NCBI RefSeq assembly: GCF_030409835.1
Contig: NZ_JAUFQO010000012.1
Location: forward strand, 1-64,000
Reading direction: 5' to 3'
Length of the DNA: 64,000 nt
Origin: Lutimonas halocynthiae
GTDB taxonomy: Bacteria > Bacteroidota > Bacteroidia > Flavobacteriales > Flavobacteriaceae
Each line of letters starts with the position of its first letter. Position 1 is the first letter of the stretch. A program made the translations under genes and the position numbers. Below, piece after piece: positions 43,834-51,086 of the stretch. The notes below the pieces were generated by a model. The model saw only the letters and a list, made by a program, of their open reading frames with translations. It was not told the DNA's origin and did not search any database.

Positions 43834-44937
43834 ATGCCTATTTATATGGACAGACACGACCTCGATGAGAATATAGACGCTGAGCACGTGGCTAGAATTC
43901 ATCAGGAGGATTTAAAATTTGAACATGAATTTGGCTGCAAGGGGCTTACATATTGGTATGATGGTCCAAGAAAGACTGCATTTTGCTTAATTAATGCTCC
44001 AAATAAGGAAGCTTTAACCGCTATGCACAACAAAGCCCATGGTGCAATTCCAAATAGTATCATTGAGGTGAATCCAGGGCTTGTAGAATCATTTTTGGGT
44101 CGTATAGTAGATCCATCTCATGAGGATGGTATGAATGAGTTACCGATTATAGACGATCCTGCGTTCAGAATTATTATGATGATTAAAGTGAGTCATAGTA
44201 AACTAACGGGTTTGAACGATAAAACTCAAAAAGAATTATTGTTTGATTTTCACGGCCTTGTGATAGATCAGATATCTCATTTTAAAGGCCGTTTGGTAAA
44301 AGATACAACAGATTCTAGTTTAATTTCATTTAGGTCAGTTTCAGACGCCGTAGAATGTGCCTCTCTTGTATATTCTGAATATAAATCTTTAGATTATTCA
44401 CCTGAGAATCATTCTCTTCATATTGGAATAAGTTCAGGTCTTCCTGTTACCGGAGGGAAGGGGTTTTTTGAAGAAACAATAGTTGATGCCGAAAGGTTAT
44501 GTAATGTTGTTTCAGGAGGTGTTGTAATGTCATCAGATGTGTTTGAAATGAGTAACAATACTTTTTTAAATGATAAAATGAAACAAAATTTCTTCAGGTC
44601 TTTAAAGCCTTCTGATGAAAAATTTCTCTCGGGTTTGATTGATTTTATGGAAAAATCTTGGAATAAAACCAATCTTAAGGTTGATCATTTCAGCGATGCA
44701 TTGGGCTTAAGTAAATCGCAATTATATAGAAAAGTAAATTTTCTAACAGGTAAGTCATTAAATATTTTTTTGAAGTCTTACAGACTTAAGAAAGCGATAA
44801 GCATGATAGAGACCCATAAAGGTAATATTTCTGAAATAGCATTTGATTCGGGCTTTAATAGTGCGGCCTATTTTTCTAAATGCTTCGTGGACACATACGG
44901 TATACTTCCCTCTGAATACGCTAAGACAAGAATTTGA
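43834..44937 (+). CDS. DUF4242 - cyclase-like - AraC-type transcriptional regulator
   Basis: A 367-residue three-part protein. Residues ~1-92 resemble the DUF4242 family (MPIYMDRHDLDENIDAEHVARIH and a Cys/His-containing core), whose known members include a nickel-responsive protein. Residues ~108-235 look like a degenerate class III nucleotidyl-cyclase fold (FHGLVIDQISHFKGRLVKDT, HIGISSGLPVTGG) without the usual metal-binding aspartates, so it probably senses rather than makes cyclic nucleotides. Residues ~265-367 are a two-helix AraC DNA-binding domain (LGLSKSQLYRKV, ISEIAFDSGFNSAAYFSKCF). It likely regulates the cupin gene 140 bases downstream and itself, given a shared upstream motif. Confidence 0.85.
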   Translation: MPIYMDRHDLDENIDAEHVARIHQEDLKFEHEFGCKGLTYWYDGPRKTAFCLINAPNKEALTAMHNKAHGAIPNSIIEVNPGLVESFLGRIVDPSHEDGMNELPIIDDPAFRIIMMIKVSHSKLTGLNDKTQKELLFDFHGLVIDQISHFKGRLVKDTTDSSLISFRSVSDAVECASLVYSEYKSLDYSPENHSLHIGISSGLPVTGGKGFFEETIVDAERLCNVVSGGVVMSSDVFEMSNNTFLNDKMKQNFFRSLKPSDEKFLSGLIDFMEKSWNKTNLKVDHFSDALGLSKSQLYRKVNFLTGKSLNIFLKSYRLKKAISMIETHKGNISEIAFDSGFNSAAYFSKCFVDTYGILPSEYAKTRI

Positions 44938-45028
44938 ATGAATTGGAAAGATTTAATTATGACCCATAATTAGGTTTTATTGAATCAATTGTAGAATTGT
45001 TTTTATGGTATATATAATAGCTTTATCA

Positions 45029-45041
45029 TTAGTTGGAATAA
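45029..45041 (+). promoter_or_regulatory. Shared motif ttagttggaataa, copy 2 (upstream of the cupin gene)
   Basis: Identical to 43798-43810, 36 bases before the cupin start codon. This supports common control of the regulator and cupin genes. Confidence 0.5.
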
Positions 45042-45077
45042 AGAATTCCAAATGTTGTTAACCCTTTAATATGTATT

Positions 45078-45554
45078 ATGAAAAAAAGCGTCTTTTATCC
45101 AAATCGTACAATATTAGTTATTGTTTTAGTAATTTTTACAATGAACTTCTCTTATGCTCAAATGAGCGCAGCAGAATCAGAAGAAAGTTCCGTACTCAAA
45201 TCTTTCAAAGATAAGTCTTTAGTTTGGGGAGATTGCCCGCCATTTATGCCTGAAGGCTGCAATATTGCTGTTCTTCATGGAGATCCTAGTAAAACTGATT
45301 CAGATGTATTATTCAAAGTAAATGGTCATTCCAGTATTCCGAACCATTGGCATAATTCACATGAAAGGATGGTCTTATTAACCGGTAAAATGGAAGTTAC
45401 TTATAAGGGTGAGGATAGCAAATTAATGAAGGTTGGTGATTTTGCATATGGTCCGGCGAAAAAACCGCATTCAGCTAAATGCTTGAGCAAAGAACCTTGT
45501 ATTTTGTACATTGGTTTTGGAGAACCTGTTGATGCGTTTGAAATTGAAGATTAA
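45078..45554 (+). CDS. Secreted cupin-domain protein
   Basis: A 158-residue protein with a signal peptide (charged start, hydrophobic TILVIVLVIFTM, end near FSYAQ). The single cupin domain keeps the metal ligands: motif 1 is NHWHNSHERMVLLTGKM (HxH, Glu and Gly in place) and motif 2 is GDFAYGPAKKPHSAKC. ChrR-like anti-sigma cupins and small dioxygenases share this fold; no reaction can be named. It follows the AraC-type regulator and shares an upstream 13-mer with it. Its stop is only 7 bases from that of the convergent gene at 45562, without a clear terminator. Confidence 0.85.
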   Translation: MKKSVFYPNRTILVIVLVIFTMNFSYAQMSAAESEESSVLKSFKDKSLVWGDCPPFMPEGCNIAVLHGDPSKTDSDVLFKVNGHSSIPNHWHNSHERMVLLTGKMEVTYKGEDSKLMKVGDFAYGPAKKPHSAKCLSKEPCILYIGFGEPVDAFEIED

Positions 45555-45561
45555 AGACAAC

Positions 45562-46275
45562 CTAAGGAGTAATATATTCTAATTTTAGCCTGCCAAGAAG
45601 CTCAATCATTTTGTCTTTGTTTTCGATTTCGCAGACGATATAATCGAAATGGTAATTATATATGAGTATGACTAAGCCTCTTTTTTTAAGCAAATCATTG
45701 TTTCGGTGGAGGTAATCGTAGGCATACTCATCGGTTCTAGCTTGATAAAACTTTAGTTTTTCGAGAATCAATAACTCATTAATAGCCTTCTGAGCAACTT
45801 TGGCCTTTTCACTATATGCCATTAATCTCTCATAAGTGAGTATTTGTGTAATGGCCCAATGCATATAAATGAACTCGTCCTCAGTAACGGTCCATTTTGC
45901 TAAATACGGATTTGGTTCGAAATTTGGGTCTTCAAATTTTATCTTAACTCCCCAGTTTTTAATGGTTTTTAGGGAATAATCTTTATATACAAAATCAAAT
46001 TTTTGAGGGTTTGACACTGCAAGCCACAATTTGTTTGCCAGGTCACTCTTTTCATTTTCTGAAAATGATTCTATTGTCAGTAGATCAACAAGCTGAACAA
46101 ACAGGTCTCTGTCAATGTCAAACTCTTTTGTCTTGGGTAAAATCTTAGTGTAATTCCTTAATTTACTCTTGAAATGAATCTCAGTATAATCTTTTTGCTG
46201 GGCGAAGACACAGACACCATAAAATAGGGTAATAAATAAAAATATGGCTTTTCTCACTTTGTCTCGAATTAACAC
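45562..46275 (-). CDS. Secreted protein of unknown function, paralogue 1 of a tandem pair
   Basis: A 237-residue protein with a signal peptide (AIFLFITLFYGVCVFAQ). I do not recognise the family. It aligns along its whole length with the product of 46391-47125: both have a LWLAVSNPQKFDFVYKDYS-like segment, NWG, EPNPYL(A/T)(K/D)WTV, an AxxxIL core, and an IxVCxIxxKxxxxxL end. It is mixed alpha/beta with many charged residues and no enzyme motif. The pair is transcribed in the same direction, but a strong terminator separates the upstream paralogue from this one, so each probably has its own promoter. Confidence 0.8.
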   Translation of the reverse strand: MLIRDKVRKAIFLFITLFYGVCVFAQQKDYTEIHFKSKLRNYTKILPKTKEFDIDRDLFVQLVDLLTIESFSENEKSDLANKLWLAVSNPQKFDFVYKDYSLKTIKNWGVKIKFEDPNFEPNPYLAKWTVTEDEFIYMHWAITQILTYERLMAYSEKAKVAQKAINELLILEKLKFYQARTDEYAYDYLHRNNDLLKKRGLVILIYNYHFDYIVCEIENKDKMIELLGRLKLEYITP

Positions 46276-46338
46276 ATTGAATCTGATTCCTTTTAAAACG
46301 ATAAGTACATCCGATTATTGGGTAAATTTAAAAAAAAA

Positions 46339-46366
46339 AATCTGCTTTAAATTAATAAAGCAGATT
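46339..46366 (-). terminator. Rho-independent terminator of the upstream paralogue (minus strand)
   Basis: An 11-bp stem (aatctgcttta 46339-46349 with taaagcagatt 46356-46366) with a 6-base loop is flanked on the left by an A run (46330-46340), which reads as a T tract on the minus strand. Confidence 0.85.
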
Positions 46367-46390
46367 AATGAGGGGAACTTTAGAAAGAAA

Positions 46391-47125
46391 TTAGGGTTGA
46401 ACTAATTCCCATCTAAACTTTTCGAATAAATCCGTAAGTTGTTCTTTGCTGTTTATGTCGCAAACAATGATGTTATAATATCCTTTAGTTACTAATGCAA
46501 CCAGGCCTTCTTTTTGTAATTCTACGTTCACACTTTCAATATATGAATAAGCCCAGTCATCGTCTTGTGGGGCTGAAAATTTAAAATCCTTAGTAATTAA
46601 TAACTCATTAAAGGAAGAGGCTACGCTGTCAGCATCATCTCCATAGGTCATCAATTGAAAATATTCTAGGATTTTATTCAGAGCAAGTTGAAAATACGGA
46701 TATTCGTCATCGCTTACTGTCCAATCGGTAAGATAGGGATTCGGTTCTAGTACAATTTCGCCGTTAGCATTCTCTGATCCCCAGTTTTTATTAGAGGAAA
46801 CAGCAAAATCCTTAAAGACATAATCGAAGACTTTTGGTTTGGCCATGGCCAACCAAGTCTTGTAAACGATTTCATCTTGTTCTGCTTTAGTATAGATGTC
46901 TTTACCAAGTAGTTTGACGATTTCAGTTAAGAGCTGTTTTTCAATACCAAGTTCTGAAGTTCTTGGTTCAGCTTCTTTATATTTATAGATATAGCTCCTA
47001 AACTCAACATTCGAATAATCCATTTGTCCGAATGATGCAAAGGAGAAACCTATCAATATGTAAATTGAGAGTAGTTTTCTTTTCATATAAGCAATTTCGT
47101 TCAACTTCCTTTTTATGACAAACAT
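46391..47125 (-). CDS. Secreted protein of unknown function, paralogue 2 of a tandem pair
   Basis: The 244-residue frame may really begin at the internal Met at about residue 14 (MKRKLLSIYILIGFSFASFG), which gives a better signal peptide; coordinates give the longer form. It is homologous over its full length to the product of 45562-46275 (KTWLAMAKPKVFDYVFKDFA, NWGSEN, EPNPYLTDWTV, NIIVCDIN). The duplication is old, as identity is modest. No known domain is recognised. Confidence 0.8.
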   Translation of the reverse strand: MFVIKRKLNEIAYMKRKLLSIYILIGFSFASFGQMDYSNVEFRSYIYKYKEAEPRTSELGIEKQLLTEIVKLLGKDIYTKAEQDEIVYKTWLAMAKPKVFDYVFKDFAVSSNKNWGSENANGEIVLEPNPYLTDWTVSDDEYPYFQLALNKILEYFQLMTYGDDADSVASSFNELLITKDFKFSAPQDDDWAYSYIESVNVELQKEGLVALVTKGYYNIIVCDINSKEQLTDLFEKFRWELVQP

Positions 47126-47606
47126 AAAACACTAATATTTAGATTATTACCTTAATACTAGTTGATCAGTTTTACTAAAAAAATCATTGAACTTTAGGGG
47201 ATTCAACTATTTTCTTAAGGCGAATATACTAATAACAGTCGAATTGGCAAAATATTGCCATGAGTTAATGCCATTAAAATTAGATTGTTAGCTTTTCAAA
47301 TACCTTATTTAATAGATATAGCCGGCTTATTGAGTAGGGTATTATCTTCATCTTCTTACAGACCGTCATGAAGATGACGGTTTATTTATGAGCTCTTTTT
47401 TTGTGCAACTTCTGACATTTCAGTAACTATTTCCTTTTTTCGAACTCGTTTCTCTTGACCAATATTGATAAGGACTAAAGTTAAATCAATCTTTTTGACA
47501 TTTGTTTTAAGGTAATGAGCATTGTTTAAATATGTATTAGCCAAATAAATTGCTATTTTTATATTACTTTTGAAATGATTGAGATATTTTAATTTATTAA
47601 TTAAGG
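47126..47606. other. Divergent intergenic region with an 8-bp hairpin
   Basis: This 481-base gap lies between a minus-strand and a plus-strand gene, and no coding sequence is seen. It contains a perfect hairpin (accgtcat 47362-47369 with atgacggt 47374-47381, loop gaag) followed by TTTATTT. A candidate -7 box tacttttg (47565-47572) serves the downstream lipoprotein gene. The rest is AT-rich without recognisable structure. Confidence 0.5.
47565..47572 (+). promoter_or_regulatory. Candidate -7 promoter box of the lipoprotein gene
   Basis: tacttttg fits TAnnTTTG and lies about 35-40 bases before the start codon. No good -33 box was seen. Confidence 0.4.
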
Positions 47607-48116
47607 ATGATTATGAAAAACATGTTTATAAAAGGAGTGGTATTAAGTTTTCTGTTAGTATTGGTAGCTTCTTGTAATACTAATCAAGAGAAATCAACAG
47701 AAAAAGAGGTCGATTTAGAACAAATAAAAAAAGAAATTCAAGCCAGGGAAAATGAGTTTGCCGAAATATATAATAGTGGAGAGTTGAAAAAAATTGGCTA
47801 TTATGCGGATGATGCTATTACTTTTTATCAAAATATGGCTCCGATAACCAATAAAGAGGAACGATTAGAATTTTTGAAACCTGATTTGAATTCAAATTCT
47901 AATAAGATCTCATTCAAAACAAATGAGGTTTTTGCAACCAAATATGGAGCTCAGGTGGTAGAAATTGGTGCTTATACCGTAGTTGATTCTACGAATGCGG
48001 TTATAAGTACAGGAAATTATATGAGTCTGTTTGAAAAAAGAGATGGCAAATATGTATGCCTTAGAGATATGAGTGCTTCTGATATGCCTTTTGATGATTA
48101 TCAGGATGAGGAATAG
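47607..48116 (+). CDS. Lipoprotein with SnoaL/DUF4440-like (NTF2-fold) domain
   Basis: A 169-residue protein. A second ATG at 47613 is an equally good start. The lipobox is in LLVLVASCN, with the Cys at about residue 23, so the mature protein would be membrane-anchored. The rest matches the small NTF2-like pattern of DUF4440/SnoaL proteins: a helix with ENEFAEIYNSGE, YYADDAITFYQN, then strands ending GNYMSLFEKRDGKYVCLRDM. Such proteins often bind small ligands. No catalytic residues are identified. A bidirectional terminator follows. Confidence 0.82.
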   Translation: MIMKNMFIKGVVLSFLLVLVASCNTNQEKSTEKEVDLEQIKKEIQARENEFAEIYNSGELKKIGYYADDAITFYQNMAPITNKEERLEFLKPDLNSNSNKISFKTNEVFATKYGAQVVEIGAYTVVDSTNAVISTGNYMSLFEKRDGKYVCLRDMSASDMPFDDYQDEE

Positions 48117-48138
48117 GTATAAAAAATCTATAAAAAAA

Positions 48139-48171
48139 AAGGCTGTTCATTTTGAACAGCCTTTTTTTTTA
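48139..48171. terminator. Bidirectional terminator between convergent genes
   Basis: ggctgttca (48141-48149) and tgaacagcc (48153-48161) pair across a 3-base loop. An A tract lies before and a T tract after, so it can stop transcription from both sides. Confidence 0.92.
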
Positions 48172-48191
48172 GGTTTAAGTGCAATTAAAGC

Positions 48192-49301
48192 TTAGCGTCT
48201 TCTACCGCCTCCGCCACCTCCGCGTGATCGACTAGCGCTCGAAGATCTTGATGGTGATGAAGATCTTGATGCAGAAGATCTATTTGACGTACTCGGTGAT
48301 GAGGATCTTGCTGATTGTGACGCAGAAGATCTATTTGACGTACTCGGTGATGAGGCCCTATTAGAAGATGAGGCTCCACTTTTTGTACGTCCAGATGATG
48401 TTGATGGTTTTGTTGACGACCTGTTAGAAGCGTTAGCTCCTGATCCACGACCAGCTTGTGAAGTTGATGGGCGTGAACCACCTTTCCCAGCAGTATTAAA
48501 GTTGCCTTTATTGACATTGTTATTTACTTTATTAGAGGTATTTCTTTTGTTATTATTGTAATTGTTGATAGTGTTACGATTATTGACATTAATGTTGACA
48601 GATGTATGCCCACGACCACCATGATAATGCCCATGATGATGCCAATGATTATGCCTGTAAATTCCAATTCCAATTACGGCAACGGGTCTCCACCAGTAAG
48701 GATTGTATCCATAATAATAAGGTGTGGAATAAGGTACATATGTAGTCGAATAGACATATTGAACTACCGGTGTTGATTCAACAACTATTACCTCAGTTGT
48801 TGCTGCTACATTAACAGTAACAGGGTCATCACCTACATAGGCAGGGTTCGCTGTAACTGAATCTGTTGGCTGCGAAACGGGTTCAACTATATAATCTTTA
48901 CCATATAAAGTCTCATCACCTTTGATGAACATTGTTACCTTACCTGCTGAATCTTTTGACACCGAGATAATGGCAATATCCTGAGTTTCTTTTTCACTTA
49001 TATCATCTTGAAGTACAAACAAAAAATTATCTCCATCTTTTTCGGTTACAACTTTAATGAAATCAGCGTTACCATCTTCATTCAGATCTAAATTGACAAT
49101 TCCTGCTTTTTCCTCATTCAACGACTTTTCAAAATCTTCAATAGTCTTTGACTTTTGGAAAAGGTCTAACACGGCGTAAAGATCTAAGTCATCTCCAGGC
49201 AAGCCCAATAAGGGTTCGTCACTCTCGCCTGTTTGTGAAAAAGAAGGCAAGCTAATTAAACTCAACATTAGTATTAAAATTGGCAAATATCTGGTTTTCA
49301 T
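48192..49301 (-). CDS. Secreted protein with His-rich centre and Ser/Arg/Gly-rich low-complexity tail
   Basis: I start at the Met at 49301 because it gives a signal peptide (MKTRYLPILILMLSLISLPS); the frame extends ten residues further upstream to 49331. The product is about 369 residues. The N-terminal half contains VNLDLNEDGNADFIKV, a calcium-loop-like repeat, within a beta-rich domain. The middle is Tyr/Trp-rich (PYSTPYYYGYNPYWW) and His-rich (HNHWHHHGHYH), possibly metal-binding. The final ~130 residues are Asn-, then Ser/Arg-rich and end GGGGGGRRR. Two 34-base stretches (48271-48304, 48322-48355) are identical, showing recent repeat growth. Similar secreted proteins occur in Bacteroidota without known function. 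Confidence 0.75.
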   Translation of the reverse strand: MKTRYLPILILMLSLISLPSFSQTGESDEPLLGLPGDDLDLYAVLDLFQKSKTIEDFEKSLNEEKAGIVNLDLNEDGNADFIKVVTEKDGDNFLFVLQDDISEKETQDIAIISVSKDSAGKVTMFIKGDETLYGKDYIVEPVSQPTDSVTANPAYVGDDPVTVNVAATTEVIVVESTPVVQYVYSTTYVPYSTPYYYGYNPYWWRPVAVIGIGIYRHNHWHHHGHYHGGRGHTSVNINVNNRNTINNYNNNKRNTSNKVNNNVNKGNFNTAGKGGSRPSTSQAGRGSGANASNRSSTKPSTSSGRTKSGASSSNRASSPSTSNRSSASQSARSSSPSTSNRSSASRSSSPSRSSSASRSRGGGGGGRRR

Positions 49302-49536
49302 AATATTATTTTTTGATTTTTCCCGATCCAAATCGGAATGTGAACTTTTGATTTTTAATGCATTGTTAGTTTAGCTATAATTTACTGACATCCACCAAAA
49401 AAAAGATCAAAATGATTTTTCAACTGTAACAAAGATATGAGATTAAAAAAATATACCGTTATGTTTCAGTTAAATTTCGTTTCGTGATAAATCTACCGCT
49501 CCGCTTTCTATAAGCTAAGAGATAAATAAAGATAAA

Positions 49537-49564
49537 AAAACCATGAGGCTTAAGTCATGGTTTT
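49537..49564 (-). terminator. Terminator of dnaN (minus strand)
   Basis: aaaaccatga (49537-49546) pairs with tcatggtttt (49555-49564) with an 8-base loop. On the minus strand the stem is followed by a T tract (A run 49534-49540). Confidence 0.8.
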
Positions 49565-49603
49565 ATAATTATAGCAGAAAAACAGCTATGAAATATATTT
49601 GAT

Positions 49604-50722
49604 TTAATTGCTCAACATTACTGGCATAACAAGCATGGTAATTTCCTCTCCTTCTTCTAATCCGTCAATAGGGGTAAGAATACCAGCTCTATTTGGCAAA
49701 GACATTTCTAAAAGAATATCATTTGAATTTAAATGATTCAACATTTCAAGTAAAAAACGAGAATTAAAACCAATTTGCATATCGTCACCTTCGTAACTAC
49801 AAAGCAATCTTTCGTCTGCTTTATTTGAAAAATCCAGGTCTTCAGCTGAAATTTTTAATTCAGTACCTGCCATTTTAAGTCTAATCTGATGGGTTGTTTT
49901 ACTAGAGAAGATAGATACCCTGCGCACTGAATTATAAAAAGAATTCCTGTCAAGGGTTAATTTGTTCGGGTTTTCTTTAGGTATTACCGCTTCATAATTA
50001 GGATACTTTCCATCAATTAACCTGCATATAAGTGTACTATTACCGAAGCTAAATTTAGCATTGGTATCGTTATATTCAATAATAACATCCTCATCATTTC
50101 CTGAAAGAATGTTTTTCAAAAGAGTTAATGGTTTTTTAGGCATGATAAACTCTGCCACTTCATTTGCACTCACATCTTTTCTAATATACTTTACCAGTTT
50201 ATGTGCATCTGTTGCCACAAAGATCAAGCTTTCAGGGCTCAATTGAAAGAACACCCCGCTCATTACAGGTCTCAAATCATCGTTGCCAGAGGCAAAAATT
50301 GTTTTTGAAATGGCACTTGCTAAAATACTTGCTTTTAAGGTAGTGCTGCTTGGTGCCTCAAGTTCAACAGCCTTTGGAAATTCTTCTCCATCAGCATAAG
50401 CTAATGCATATTTCCCACTGTCTGAACTGATTTCAATAGTATTATTGTCTTCAACTTTAAATGTAAGTGGTTGTTCCGCAAAAGTCTTCAGAATATCTAA
50501 AAGTAAGCGAGCGGGAACAGCGATAGCTCCATGAGCATCAGCTTCAACATCGATCGAGGTACTCATAGTTGTCTCCAAATCTGAAGCTGAGATCCTCAAC
50601 TGGTTATCAGTTAACTCGAATAGAAAATTGTCAAGTATTGGTAAGGTGTTGTTGGTATTGATTACGCCACCTAATATTTGTAACTGTTTCAATAATTGAG
50701 AACTGGAAACTATAAACTTCAT
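49604..50722 (-). CDS. dnaN: DNA polymerase III beta subunit (sliding clamp)
   Basis: A 372-residue protein, the normal clamp length, with three repeated clamp domains. It starts MKFIVSSSQLLKQLQILGGVI and keeps the family landmarks: LPILDNFLF, a domain-2 FATDAHKLVK loop and the C-terminal end PIDGLEEGEEITMLVMPVML (typical MPMR-like end). The clamp tethers polymerase III to DNA. It is not next to dnaA here; in many flavobacteria dnaN lies near gldG, which agrees with the gene order further right. It is transcribed alone and closed by its own terminator. Confidence 0.97.
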   Translation of the reverse strand: MKFIVSSSQLLKQLQILGGVINTNNTLPILDNFLFELTDNQLRISASDLETTMSTSIDVEADAHGAIAVPARLLLDILKTFAEQPLTFKVEDNNTIEISSDSGKYALAYADGEEFPKAVELEAPSSTTLKASILASAISKTIFASGNDDLRPVMSGVFFQLSPESLIFVATDAHKLVKYIRKDVSANEVAEFIMPKKPLTLLKNILSGNDEDVIIEYNDTNAKFSFGNSTLICRLIDGKYPNYEAVIPKENPNKLTLDRNSFYNSVRRVSIFSSKTTHQIRLKMAGTELKISAEDLDFSNKADERLLCSYEGDDMQIGFNSRFLLEMLNHLNSNDILLEMSLPNRAGILTPIDGLEEGEEITMLVMPVMLSN

Positions 50723-51086
50723 CCTTTTTATTTTATAATATGTTTGTATTACTGTTGTAATCTATTCTTTATGATTAAATGATCCTTCAAGATCGTGAAA
50801 AATCAATAAAACGCGTTTCACGCTCATGGCCGAAAACAACAGGCTTACAAATATATTATTTTAATGTTGAAAACTGAAAATTTATTTAGCTTGTTAATGA
50901 ACATTCTGAAAATGTTAAGTTTTTCTTAATACGCATGAAACCACACTATATTTCTTTAGATTTGTTCCGATATGCTTTCGAATAAAGATTAATTGAACAT
51001 CTTACATTTTAAAGCATAAGACCTGTAACTGCTGAAGTTTTTTCAAATGCTTAATGTTTCAGAGAATTAAAAATAAAAACACACTT
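50723..51086. other. Divergent promoter region between dnaN and the PIG-L operon
   Basis: No gene is seen in this ~360-base gap. On the minus strand TATATTTG at 50848-50855 is a candidate dnaN promoter with a ~120-base leader. On the plus strand tagatttg (50957-50964) is a candidate for the PIG-L operon. The rest is AT-rich. Confidence 0.45.

Noticed and set aside
48185-48517. His/Gln-rich 110-residue frame overlapping the low-complexity gene
   Set aside because: It is a shifted frame of the Ser/Arg repeat region; its composition follows from the repeat DNA.
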